Shown: positions 23,990 to 36,098 of the stretch, piece by piece | Layout: the number at the start of each line of letters is the position of its first letter | Position numbering within the stretch: position 1 is the first letter of the stretch | NCBI GenBank assembly: GCA_905221605.1 | Contig: CAJNDS010002727.1 | Span: 1 to 64,000 of the forward strand | Source of the DNA: Symbiodinium natans | Lineage: Eukaryota > Sar > Dinophyceae > Suessiales > Symbiodiniaceae | DNA: 64,000 bases | Direction: 5' to 3' | Program-made: the position numbers and the translations under genes | Notes under the pieces: model-generated | Database searches by the model: none | The model's input: only the letters and a program-made list of their open reading frames with translations | Told to the model about the DNA's origin: nothing

Positions 23990-26900
23990 TTATGGCTCTT
24001 CCCTCGCGGATCCATCCTTCGAGGCTTCGCAGCCGATCATGTCGAACTGGATCGGGCCCGGGTTTCGGTACCTCCGGCAGCGTGTGACATGCTGAAACTC
24101 TTTGGAAAGCAGTCCCTTTGGTACTTCCTTGACAGCAGGGCACATGTCGCAAATGCGCAGCTGGTCTCGGATGCGTTTGTAGAACTCAAACGGTTGCGAC
24201 CTGAGTTACCATTTTTCCCGCTGATACGCTTCATGTACTCGCAGGCTTGCATCGTGGTAGGAATGCTGCAAAGTGCCCTCAAGCTCCACAAGTGCTTTGC
24301 GGATCACAGGCTTGTCCTGAACACAGATCGCTTGTGGGAAGCAGGGTCAGCGCAAAGACTTTTGTCAAATCAGCAATCTGCAAGCCCCTCCTTGCCCTTG
24401 CGCCGCTCGATAACGCACAGGGACGTGACGGGTACTCCGCCGCACTGCCAATCCTGAAACACCATGAAGGTCGCATCTGTCAGACAGGCTAACATTTAGC
24501 TTAATTTCGCCTAATTGTAGGTGTATCCCAGACCGGTGTGGCAGGATGCCTTGCATGGCGCCAGCAGATTCTTGACGCTCGCGATGAGCCCAGTGCAGCC
24601 AGTGACCTGCTGAGCAATCGCAAGCGACTGTAATCGACTGTATGTTTGATGCAATGAGTTCCAACGCGTCTGGGGATGGCACCAGCAAGGACGAGGCAGT
24701 GTATCCCAGCGCCTGCCACACGTATCCATGCGTGAGGCATGATGCAAACTGGCAGGGCAAAGTCGGAGTGTAGTTAGCGAGCCAGCAGTCCTCGGTGGCC
24801 TGTTTCTGAGTGCAAAAGACCGGCTTGGATTCGTCTTGTCAGACTTTTTTTGCTCGCTTGGGACAGGCATTCTGCACAAGCAGGCCAGGGGGACATAGCA
24901 GTAGGACGCATCGAAGACGGTTGGCCTCGGCAGAAAGGAGTGTCAGATGGACAAGTGCTCAGGGCATCTAACGGCTTCTTGTCTTTTCAAGGTTGACATG
25001 ACATGTAATGGATTGTGTGTGGATTAGGGGTTTTTGGCGATTGAGTGGGCGTCAGCCTCTCCGTTAGCCACAACTTCGCCTGCGGCGCAGATGCCAGCGT
25101 AGACCCAAAAACATCCCTTTGCAAGACCACCGGGACGGCACATCACAAGTGTCAATAACAGGACCACAATGCCAAAAGACGACGACCGTTCTGCAGCAGG
25201 CGCATGTGACCGAGGTGGAAGCGTGACTGCGAACACTTGGGACAGGCAAATCCGATGCATAAGGCGCCCGAAAAGGCAGGGACGAACCTACGCCCACTAC
25301 CACAACTTCTGCGGAGCGATTGAAACATGCAACAAAAGCAAGAACGAACCGTGTCAGACCGAGGCGGGAGCATCATTTCGAGCACGGGACGTAGGCGAGA
25401 GATGGAGATGTGCTAGGACGAGCTGAAAACCTTCGATCCCCAAACATAATTTACAACCAAGCCGAACTGCCGGAACCAAACTGCAAGACCAAACCGTCGT
25501 TCTCGATCCGGACCCGCAACGAACTGCGAGCGGAAGCGCGAGCGGAAGCGCGAGCGGAACCGCGAGCGGAACCGCACCTCCGGCTCCAATCGGTTCCTCT
25601 GTATCTGCAGCTCTTCCAGTCTGTTACAAAGGCCATACCGGCTGCTCTTGTTTCAAGCTTGGAACAGGCAAGCATGAAAGTGCCTGCAGCTAGGGCTGAA
25701 ATCTGCTTGCATCCTTTCCTTGTGACACGCTGCAAAACTTGGGAGGGCAAGCCCTTAGTTTCGATGCGATCTGTAGTGGTTTGCCCAACACAAAGCCCAT
25801 GGCGGAGTCTCTACTAGTCTACTAGAGCAGCCGGCTAGGTCGGAACTCTTAGAAAGAAAAAACTGCTTGTGGTCTTCGCTGGTACAACTTGGCAATGAAG
25901 AACCACGAGTGGCAGAAGGCTGAACATGCAGCAGATTGCAGCAGGTCAGATGTGTGATGAAGTCCCTGCAGCACAGGCTTACACCCGAAGCGGCTGGGAC
26001 CCACACAGTCCTGCACGGCCCTCATAGCCAAATGCATGAAACTGCGGGGAGAAGGTGCCCTTGTACCTCGCCGAGCCCCGATTCGAAACGGTGCACTGTA
26101 GGCCTCATGGGTCTTCCGACTCGTTGGGAGGGTGCGATATCCTAACGAAAAACGCGGGGCAAGGTGTGTCGCAAGTATTGCTCGCTCTTCCGGGGCACCC
26201 CTTGGCGCGGCGGTTGTCCAGCTCCGTGTGCACGGTGGCAGCTAAGAGCTTCTCTGTTTCAATCTTGGCCACCTTCGATGGGCAGATACGGGCAGCACAT
26301 GTTATGCCATGAAACAAAAGTATCCTCTTCAAGTGTTTCTGTTGTCTGTAAATGTTTAAAAGCATCTTGTCTCAACTGGTGCTGATGCAGCAGTATGCAG
26401 TACCGCAAGTGTCGATGTTCAATACGTTCCCAGCCTGAACATTGCCGTGTGGATCACGATCCAGAAGCAGCTGTGCGCGAATAAATCCTGGCAGGTACCT
26501 GGCGTATCCACAAGCACTGTACCCACATTCCTACGTTGGGGAACGAAGTGTCATCCATCCCGCTGAACAGCTATGCAACCCAGGAACCCAGCACTAGCCC
26601 CAAAAGATGCGAAGCTTTTGCAAACCCCTTGGCCTAAAGCACTCTGCGTTCTCCTTGGACAGGACAGCCAGGACGCCCTGGCAACGGATCAGACGCACTT
26701 CTTAATCACCCTGAGAATGAGAAGCAGGTGCAAGACCATACCAGCAAGCTGACAAGACCAAAAGACGTGCCATGCGTTGTGAAGCTCGCAATCCTGGCGT
26801 GCCCTCGCCTCCTCAGTTGCTTCCACACCTGGCTGGGAGAGCTTGTCGTTGATCTCTGAGATCAAGGCGTTGAACTCTGGGATGAACCTGAAAGGAGGGA

Positions 26901-29900
26901 GTCTTTCGACTATCTTTCGGTGATTTCGGTGATTTCTTGCCAGATCCATGGAAACAGCTTGGGCACAAACTCAATCAGGCCCTCGGGCAGAATGATGACG
27001 CCATAGTCCTGCACCATAACATAAGGTAAGTATCGAAACCTGTGCAGCTTGCAAGGACGTAAGCAGGTGGTTTCGTTTTGAATCCTGGCGACTGCAATCC
27101 ATTCCTATGCACAATGTACCATGGGAGAGCACATGCTGCAAAGGAGCATCGATCAAGAGTACGGCTTCGTGGGACAAGCCACCGAAAAAGCCAAGACAAG
27201 CGCTCAAAACCCATTAGACTGCTCTGGCTGCCGTGGGCGATCTCTCCTTGCCATCCTTGCTCCTGGCCTCGATCATGTCCTCAGTCCCAGTCCAACCGGC
27301 GGGTGTCGAGGCTGCAGAGTCGGAACATGTCGGCGAGTAAACCACGAAGGCTGAAGCTAGACGACTCGCTTTTCTGCTCGCGCACATGTGGGGGGTTTGG
27401 TTCAAGGCTGAAGGCTAAGGTGACGGTGCCGAAAGGGGAACTGCTGCTGTCCACAACCACAACGTCTGCTGCAGCGATTGACATGCTCCGAATCCGAAAA
27501 ACTTCGAGACATGTCTGGGAAGAGCTACGGCAAGGGGCCATACTAGGCCACGTGACGAGGGCGGGGGGGGGGGGGGCCTTGTAGGGGCTCCGCTCTCCAA
27601 TTGGCTTGCCGCCTTTTTCATTCATAAGCAATTCACCAAATCAATCGTCTGGGGAGGGGAGGGTTAGGGGGGGAAGGGGGGGACGACAACGCAAAGCTCA
27701 ACCATGGGTTACCCATTTCCACCGGCTGAAAGTGCAACACAGTCCGGACCGCTGAGACATTGGCTGCCATGTCCATGGTGATGTCCTTCAGGCTTCTCTT
27801 TCCCTCGGCCACCTTTCCAAGAAACAGACCATTCGGTGCATTGATGCTAAGAGTGAGCTTGAGGCCCGCAGAGGCTTCTATCAACTCATAGGATTCTAAC
27901 ACAGGTATTGGGCTTGGTAGGGAACCGTTGGAGTCGAGGTCATTCGCGTGCCTCCTCTCCCAAAAGGCACATGTTCGGTCTCGTAAGCAGAGCCTGCAGG
28001 AGCACGATGCTGTTGCTTGTGCTCAGGCTCAGACTCATAGGGACGACATCACTGGAGCAGCGAGAAAATGCGGGCAACTGAGCCAGCCACCACCTCCAAG
28101 GCGATGTTCGATGCGGAACGGCCCATCAAGCGAACTAAGTGGTAGTACCTGCATGCTTCGCACGTTTTGCTGCATTTTGCACTCTCATTCTCTGCCGGCC
28201 CATGCTTCCGATGTCAAGTCTTGTGGCGCGCATCTTTCTGTAAGAACTCTGCGTCGGGGGCACTTCTGTGCGCTCAGTGCATCCACTGCCACATTTCCTG
28301 GACATCTCGGCAGGACAAAGTGTTTGAAGTTTACCTGGGAATCCCTTGTGCCATAAATTCGCGTCCGCTTCGAGAGGCTGGAAAAATATGTCCTCGCGAA
28401 ATTTCTGTCCGCTTGGAGGGGCTGCAAAAAAACCGTTTCCGGCCGTTAACAAAACACAATCAAAACAAGTGAAGCCGAAACATGGACCAGTTAGGTACTC
28501 AGGCTTGAGAAGGCTGAAAGAGCTTGGTTTCAGGGCGCGGTCGTGCCTTGTAGAGGTCTGGATTACGCGGTCAGGCTCATTCTACGAGGGTCAAAAAACA
28601 AAAATGCCCGCTTCTTGACATTTTATCGGGATTGGGGTTTGGTTTTCTTTGGTTTTTTGTCGACAAAATGTCGATAAAACATGGTTTTCCTACGGGTTAC
28701 GGTTTTCCTACGGTTTCCTGCGGCTCACCAAAATCCCGAAAAAATGTCGACATTTTATTGGGATAAGGGTACGGATTTGTAGTCTTTTGCGGAAGACCCA
28801 TTTCCTGTAGGTCCTTGGATCACAAAGAGTCGCGTAAGTGCTCGCAAAGCAATCCTTTTCAATCTTTTGGGCTTCAGAGAGAAGTAGCCTCGCAAGCCTC
28901 GAACTCACATATGGAGCGCGCGCGGCAACGAGTTCCCTTACACAGGCAATAGGATACTTGCTTGACTATTATTAGGCTAAACCTAAAAAATGGCCGCTTT
29001 GCCTACACCCCAAAAAACCATTAAAAAACCGAAATACGGCCTTTCTACGGAAAAATCCAGATTTTGCACTAAGGACACAAATTCCCGGCCGCTAGGATCT
29101 TCAGGTATGCACTGGGGACGAGCTGAAGAACTTCCATGTGAAGCTCAAGCTACAATGAACCACGCAGCAGTTCTTGAAGAAATGCCAGCCTACCAATGTG
29201 GCGTAGGTCTTGCAAGCCGTGTCAAAGCCGAAGGAGACAGGGATGTGCGGCGGGCACCTGTTCCGGCTCTTATTCGATTGCTCGACTCGGTTGCACAAGG
29301 TTGGTCAAGTTTGCACAGTGGACATGCCATTCAACAAAGCCCTGACGTGCATAGAGCAATGCATGGCAGCTGCGCTTCAAGTCGCCGTCAATGGTCTTTG
29401 GAGCACCTACGACCTTCGTCTTGCAACCATTTGCCTCGAGCAGATGAAGCTTCTGGCCACAGGTCGCGGGTGGTGAGCATGAGCAGCAACAAATTCCGTG
29501 GCAACTCTTTGCAACATGCATTTTAGATCCTGCCTTGAAGTACTCAGCCAGTACTGCACCATTCGTGTTCGAGTCCTGAGAGAAGTGGACAACTCAACGA
29601 ATTATTCTGCAGCTCTCTCTGCTTTACCTCTACTCCACCGAGGCTTTTGGACGATCACGGCAAGTTACTGTGCCGTTTTGCGCATTTTATTGCCACGATC
29701 CCCAGAGGACTACATTTACTTAAGAAAGACGAAGTTAAAGCTGCCGAGGATAGGATGTGCAGGAATCTGTGGCCTTGCTAAGATACCTGACCTCTATTGC
29801 TTGCTCACCTTATCTCACCTTCCTACACAGAAGTGGAGCCTAGAATAGAATATGTCAGTGTCCAATTGGCACTTGCTTTGAAGAGGGCCTCTCTTGAGGC

Positions 29901-32600
29901 TCTGAATAGGGGTTCTGTACTTCGGCAACCGTCACACCAATCAAGTCAAGGCCTCACTGACACGACTTCACTCCCAATTCCAAGCCCACACGCAGCTGCG
30001 GCAAGAATAAGATAACTTCAAGGAGCATTCAAAAGAGGATCCCTGCAGCACATCGCGACAGTGACTGCAGCACAGCTGCATCCCCTCCGATGACGACCAA
30101 CCCATCCAGGCCGATAGCATTGCACACCTTCGGGAAAAGTCACGTCAAGTGAACTGATAAGAACAACGGATATTCAACATGGAGAAGGTTAAAGGTCGTT
30201 GTAGCGGGACGGGTGGCGCAGCACCACCATTTACCGAGTCAGTACAAGCATTGCACCTGCCACACGCTCGAGTTGATTCAAAAGGCTAGCTTGCGAAGTG
30301 GAAGGCGAGTGGATATGTTGAATAAAACCAGCCTAGCTTGTTGGTTTTGGCTGACATGATGCCAATGTACGGCTCCATGATATAGGAGTCACAAAACATG
30401 ACTTGCCTTTGTATTGAATATGTCATCCACGCCGTATGAACTGAATCACAGGTACCAACTGGGTACCAAGTTGCACTAAAGACATGTCAATGTAAGTGTC
30501 GAGAGCAGCGGAGGAGAATGAACCAAGAACATAGATCGAAGACACCAGCAAGCCAATTAACAACTAAATACCGGCGATTGGTCTCAGAGGCTTCCGTTTG
30601 TTAAAGGGTGTTTTGGCTTCTGGGCTTCCTCCTCAAAACACATTGGCAAGCAAGGCTAAGCCAGCACAAGAGCTGATTGTAGGTCCTCCGCCCTGCTTCA
30701 ATGCGCACATTCCCTCGTGGCTACATGCAGCTAAGCTACATGTGGGGGTTTCCGAAATTAGGGGTAACCTATTGGGGTCCCTATCATAAGGGAATGGAAC
30801 TATCTTGGGGCCGGTCCATATTAAACCCCCATGTGGCTACATGCCAGGGCCCACGCTGCCATCGAGTCTTTGAATTGATCCTCTGAGGCAAACACTCAGA
30901 TGCGTGGCTGGAAAACCCGGTCAGATTCAGTCTTTTGAATTGCAACTTTGATGACAAAACTGTAAGTCTATTGAGCATGTAATCATGCAGTGTGCGATTT
31001 TGTGCCAGCAGATGACTGAGCGCAAGCTGTCCGAGCTGTCGCCTCGGATTCGATCTTGTGGCGGCCGCTGCCCAGCATGTCAAATCCACCTTGCCGTGTC
31101 CACTGCTGCATTCCGTTGTCAATTAGGCTTAGTGGTGCCCATAAATGATTTGAACCAGCAGTGCGGTGTGCGCCAATACACCCCGACAGTGCCTGCCGAT
31201 CTACACACTAGACATTGTTGAAGCGTTCTAGCACCGGATTCCGCCGTGATGTGAACAACTTGGGTGCGCACCAGTGTTGCGGAATCCATCCATAATGTCA
31301 TCTGTGATTTCTACGAAATTGCCCGTGAAGATCCCGTGCGGTCCGTCCAGAAAGCCGATCATTGTGGAATCCTGCAGCTGCAGTCTGAGCTTCCAGGCTT
31401 TGCAAAAGCCGCTCAATAGCCCTCGACAGCTCTCCTTGATCCCGCAGTTTCGAAAAAAACAGACCAACTTGTGGACAAAAACAACCAAGCCGAACTAGAA
31501 CTAAAGTTGTGTGCATTGCAGTACTTCATCCTCGTCGTCCCGGACAGCAGCCACTAAATAGGACGATACAGTAGGACGCTCTGTCGTGTCCGAATGCAAG
31601 CCCCATCCATGTGCCTTGTGCCATGCCTTGATGCCGTCAAAAATTCCAGCAATGACGTTGTGCCCACCTGGCGCCTGCGTTCCACAAGTTTGGTGTAGAC
31701 TGAGCTTGTGAAGTTAGAACAATTTAGAACACGTTAAAACTGAGTTCGAACCACTACGCTGCACTCCATGCCTCTTCTGATAACGAGGCTCACGCTTGCA
31801 TCGCTGAACTAGCAAGCCCAACAATTGAACGCTTATCCTCGGTCAGGCCTGGCCACCCGAGAGCACCACTCCCACCTTGACAGGTGCCTCGCGAACTTCG
31901 TGTACTGCGGAAACCTAACTAACGAAAGGGTGGACAGGGCACACAGAGTTCCCGCATTGAGCCTCTCCATGTTCCTGCGCTGATCCGGCTTCAAACTCCA
32001 CGAGCGGAGTATCCTGCCAGGCAAAAAAAATGCAGAGCAGCCAGAGTGACCACAGGAACCGCCTCTAGCAAGACCGATGCGATGATGGGGAGGTTGCACT
32101 GAGACTCTGGCATAGGTTTGAGGAAACAGCTTTTTGATGACCTGGCCGCTGCTGTGCATTGAACGGGTGAAGTCTGCAGCACAAGTACAAACACCTGGCC
32201 TCTGCGTCCTTTGGAGAAGCTGACATAGCCTGGACTTCAGCTGCATCATGGTGTGTCAGATATCAGTATGAATGAAGTGCCAGATTCACTGCTTTGAGTA
32301 CAGGACCTCCTTCTTGACAGCTTTGGGCTTGCCACTCAGGACATTAGGCAGATAGTCCTGGCAAGCTCGACGCGCAAAACAATTCTGCATCCATCTCTCC
32401 ATTCCGCACACCCTTCCCCCCTCTCCCCCCCTGCCCATGCGCACTGCAGTCACTCCATGAACCGACAAGCCACACGTCAAAGTGTCCTTGCAATCCGCCT
32501 TCAGGCGTTGCTTCTGCAGGGAACTGTAGGCCTGCCCAAGCCGCTTCAAATTCCCGGCGAATCTTGCTGACTCGACTTTCTCAGGCAGAAACTCTGAGTA
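23990..32600 (-). CDS. Pyrophosphate-fructose-6-phosphate phosphotransferase, catalytic (beta-like), at least 25 exons
   Basis: PPi-PFK converting Fru-6-P and PPi to Fru-1,6-P2 and Pi in the cytosol. Exons: >=32499 SSLQKQRLK; to 32357 DYLPNVLSGKPKAVKKE; 32112-32141 VIKKLFPQTY; to 32013 DTPLVEFEAGSAQ; 31849-31887 VGVVLSGGQ; 31615-31674 APGGHNVIAGIFDGIK; 31272-31371 MIGFLDGPHGIFTG; 31043-31089 GFDMLGSGRHKIESE; 30080-30127 GLDGLVVIGGD; 29534-29575 DSNTNGAVLAEYFK; 29376-29434 VVGAPKTIDGDLK; 29190-29257 SFGFDTACKTY; 28264-28297; 28094-28148 HLVRLMGRSASNIALE; 27750-27857; 27247-27279 DMIEARSKDGK; 26959-27008 DYGVIILPEGLIEFVP; ~26800-26887 FIPEFNALISEIND; 26435-26498 LLLDRDPHGNVQ; 26199-26272 VAKIETEKLL; ~26000-26066 FSPQFHAFGYEGRA; ~24660-24762; 24550-24606; 24391-24453 CGGVPVTSLCVIERR; ~24277-24316 DKPVIRKALVELEG; 24162-24200; 23990-24071 YRNPGPIQF. 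The GGDD loop (PPi specificity) and TIDGD catalytic motif are intact. The start codon was not found. Confidence 0.93.
25525..25577. repeat. 12-nt minisatellite inside a PFP beta-like intron
   Basis: The unit gcgagcggaagc / gcgagcggaacc repeats about four times in tandem between the exon near 26.0 kb and the exon near 24.7 kb. The Ala/Arg/Ser-rich frames across it are artefacts. Confidence 0.85.
28616..28770. repeat. Palindrome cluster in a PFP beta-like intron
   Basis: Two perfect palindromes share the SalI-like core GTCGAC: ttttgtcgacaaaa at 28655-28668 and aaaatgtcgacatttt at 28741-28756. They are flanked by related ttttatcggga and ttttattggga segments, so the whole behaves as a degenerate inverted/direct repeat. 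It lies in the intron between exons 29190-29257 and 28264-28297. Confidence 0.75.
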
Positions 32601-33059
32601 ACAAGTTTGGACAGGCCTTGCGGGCCCTGTCGTAAACAGCTGGGCTCGTCTTGGGTGCCATCTGTACCTCAGGCTCAAAGACTTGCGGCTAGGTTGCACT
32701 CATCCGCTGCCACCTGTGCTCACGCTCGGATCGGGGCTCGTGCAGATCAAGACAGGCTTTCGAACTACTTGTTCAGTGCAGCCAGGTGCTGCAGTGATGG
32801 AGCCAAAGCTTCGGGGGAAATTTAGGGTCATTTGTCGGGTCTTTCTCGAGGCCTCTTGCAACATATGCAGGGGGCCACATGCTGTCAAAACCCGTCCTGC
32901 GCTGAACAGCTACAAAACAATCCGCCGACCCCCTTTGTCGGCGTCAAGAAGCTGGACTCGTACCTTTCCCGCTGGACCCGTTAGTGCCCTTCCCCATGGA
33001 CCCGCACGGCTTGCTTCCTACCTGGATGGAACCACGCGTATTGTAACCCACCTCCATAC

Positions 33060-33910
33060 TCCAACGTTTTGTGACCCATTTCCCTACCCACCCCCGCCCT
33101 CCCCGCCCGCCCTTGTTTTGGAAGGCGGCCAAGCAGATAGATGGTCACCCCCCCCAACCCCCCCCCACCCCGTGCACCACCCCCCGCTCCGACCCCCTTC
33201 CCTGCCCCCGCCCCTACCCACAGGAGAAGGACCAAAAACAACCGAATTTGCGACACCAGAAACCCCCCTTCCCCAACCCCCCCCCCCCGCACCCCCCCCC
33301 ACCCCCCCCTCCCTACCCCCCCCACCCCCCCCCCCCCCCCCCACCTTTTTTTTTTTTGCGCCCCCCACAAAAAAAAAGACCAAAAACCCCCCCCCCCCCG
33401 CACACCCCCCACCCACCCCCCCCACCCCCCCTCCCTACCCCTTCCCTCCCCCAAAAAAAGAAACAACCCAACTTGCACCCTTTTTCGCTCCCCCCACCCT
33501 CCCTGCCCCCTTCCCTACCCCCTTCCCTACCCCGCCTGCCTAACCGGCCCCCCCACAGGAGAAGGACCAAAAACAACCGAATTTGTTGTTTTGGAAAGCG
33601 CCCCCCTCCCCCCCCCTACCCCCCCCCACACCCCCCACCACCCACCCTAACCACGTTTTGTGTTGGCTGCCACCCTACCGGCCCCCTACCCCCCCACCCC
33701 TTTCCTACCCCTCTTCCCTGCCTCCGTCCCCTACCCCGCCTCCACTTCCCTGCCCCCTTCCCTACCCCGTCTGCCTAGCCGGCCCTTTCAAGGGCCAAAA
33801 ACAACCTAATTTTGTTGTTTTGGATGGCGGCCACAGAACCACACGTTTTGTGTTCGCTGCACCGTACCCCCCCCCGAACCCCCCCAACCCCCTCCGCCGA
33901 CCCCCCTTCA
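33060..33910. repeat. C-rich repeat block with recurring caaaaacaacc unit
   Basis: Long C/CCT/CCA tracts are interrupted by a recurring segment (gagaaggaccaaaaacaac and variants) at about 33225, 33559 and 33791, usually followed by gaattt and a ttgttttgga motif. The poly-Pro and poly-Gly frames in it are low-complexity translations. Confidence 0.85.
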
Positions 33911-34156
33911 TCCGCAGCGCTTACCTCGGGGGTCGGCGGCAGCGGCGTCAGCCTTGAAATCGGGCAGCGCGAGGTCCCCAAAGGACCGAGCAAATGCGGA
34001 CCTTTTAGCCCGGGTCGTCCCGGGAATAGCCTTGCTGGCCTCTGGCCTTCTGCGAAGCAGAATTAGGCCGGACGCCAGTGCCGCCGACCCCCGCGTGCCG
34101 CCGGTGAACGGTTTTTTTTTCGTGGTTTTTTGCGTCGCCACGGAGGCCCCCAGAGG

Positions 34157-34262
34157 GCGCGCATCATGAGCATCAGCGGGTCCAGCCCGGGACCCCCAGG
34201 CGCGCATCAGGAGCATCAGCGGCTCCCGGGGCGGGACCCCGGGGGCGCATCAGGAGCATGAT
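34157..34262. repeat. GC-rich minisatellite, about 45-50-nt unit
   Basis: Three diverged copies of a unit containing gcgcatcaggagcatcagcg and gggacccc. Confidence 0.7.
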
Positions 34263-34319
34263 GCCCCCCAAAGGGCGGGCATAAGCGATGTGTCTAAGCG
34301 CGGGGCTAGGAAAAGGGGA

Positions 34320-34490
34320 GTTTAGGGGCCTTATGAAGTGCTTAGAAACTTTAAGGGAGTCTAGGAGCCTCAAACGCTTAGAGATTTGAAGGGAGTTTAG
34401 GGGCCTGAAAATGCTTGGAAACTTTGAGGGGGTTGAGGAGCCTCAAACGCTTAGAGATTAGGGGCCTCAAAATGCTTAGAAACTGCTCGC
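34320..34490. repeat. Tandem repeat of gcttagaaactt / cctcaaacgcttagag units
   Basis: About two and a half copies of a 70-80-nt unit built from aggggcct, aaatgcttagaaactt and gagcctcaaacgcttagag. Confidence 0.75.
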
Positions 34491-36098
34491 CCCGCGCTTC
34501 TGCCTGCGCTGCCCGCCCATGGGCGCAGCCCCTTAAAATTAACAAAAACCAACTCACGTCTCAATTTGGGCACTGAAGTTTCAGCGTCTGACTCGATGCA
34601 AGACTTGGCTCGTGCAAAGCAAAGCTGATCAGCACATGCACAGCCAGATCCTCGTACACCGGAAGGTCCAGCATACTTGGCTCTGCCTGCACTGGGGAGA
34701 TGCCATATCATTCATCTAAGTCTCAACCGCGTACCGTGTGTCTGCAGCAACATGCTTCGATGCGCAAAGACCCTCTTCACCAATGTGCAAGAAGCAGCTG
34801 TCTGACAAATCTCTTTCGCTTTGATCCAAGCAGCTGTTGGTGCTTTGCATGCTGCAAGATTCTACTGTACCTGTCCCCCCACATTCGGATGGCGCAGCAC
34901 ATGCAGCAGCACATCCCAGAATGAAACGGGCTTGGGTCGTTCAGGCCTCTGCCAGGAAACGTGTCAGGCAACACGCGCTGGTCGCAAACATCGTCTTGGT
35001 CTAAACCCTTTCATACCCTTTCACAGCACAGTCTTGACGCCGTCAATGGTCTTCAAGTAGCCTACAACGACGAACACGTGTTCTGCGGATGTTCGGCGAA
35101 GGCGGCTAAGGGTGGGGTGTTAATTTGCTCTCGTTTTGGTTTGCTCTCTTCCACTTGGAAAGCTATACTACCCCCTTATGTACTTGCATAGCAAACTTCT
35201 CGCCCTTCTTGCGCTACACTTGAAAAGGATGTCCTCTATCTCCTCTATGTTTGGAAAAGAACTAATTACACTTCTAACGTCCTCCATATGTCAACAGGGC
35301 AGATCCTCTACTTCCTTTGTGCTAAAATGGAACGGGACAGCCTCTAGTTTCTCTACAGTGGACTGGGGATACCTATTGCAAGACAATGCTCGCGTGATGC
35401 GTTTAGAAGGAGGATTCATATGGTTTCTGAAGCAGTATCCATTGACGGCACGATATTCTTGGAATCAGATGTTGGTACGGCATAAGAAGGCTGGAGGCAG
35501 CTCGAAACCACAGAATGCTCCCATGATGGGTTTGGAGATGGTTTGTACGGGTTTTGTCATGCCCGTTTATGGCAGGACATTCTTCGAAGAAAGATTGCAC
35601 GGCTTGGGGGGGGGGGGGGGGTTTGGGAGGGCGTCCCGCCATGATGCTTTGTCAAGCACGCTTGCTTGCAAAGCCTTGACAAACCGAGGGGGGGAGATTT
35701 GCAAGCACAATGCATATATGTTGGGTTCGGAAATGATGTAGTACTGTTCGTTGACAGCACCATACTATTGTTGAACTCAAGTTTGCACGGGTCACCGGAG
35801 GATCAGGGGACTACGGAGGGGATCAAGGGACCAGTGGATCAGAAGACCCAGGCACTGCAGGACCGGGGCACCACATAGGGGTGAACTGAAAAAACACCCT
35901 GCTTCGGCTAACACACACTATTCACTCAGTGTCCTACCGGGAGGAGAAAACTCGCGGTGTAGCCAAGCATCTATGCAGCGCACAGAAGTCATCTGGAGTG
36001 GTGAAGCCTTGTGGAGCTCAACAAGCACCAAAGGCACAGCCCTTATGCACTCAAACTTTTTTGCAACAGGTCGCGCCGTGACTTGCGGTGTTTGGTCA

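Larger units (their letters stand above)
32601..36098. other. Repeat-rich spacer without recognised gene
   Basis: It contains C-rich DNA (33.06-33.91 kb), GC-rich minisatellites (34.16-34.49 kb) and a G15 run (35.607 kb). A plus-strand frame at 35136-35741 shows no domain. A minus-strand stretch at 35021-35077 reads VVVGYLKTIDGVKTVL, reminiscent of the PFP catalytic loop but isolated. Confidence 0.5.

Noticed and set aside
32683-33957. Proline-rich plus-strand frames and glycine-rich minus-strand frames up to 286 codons
   Set aside because: They read C-rich/G-rich homopolymer DNA; open in several frames at once and have no domain.
35136-35741. 201-codon plus-strand frame
   Set aside because: No domain, a G15 run inside it, opposite strand to all supported genes; too weak to call.
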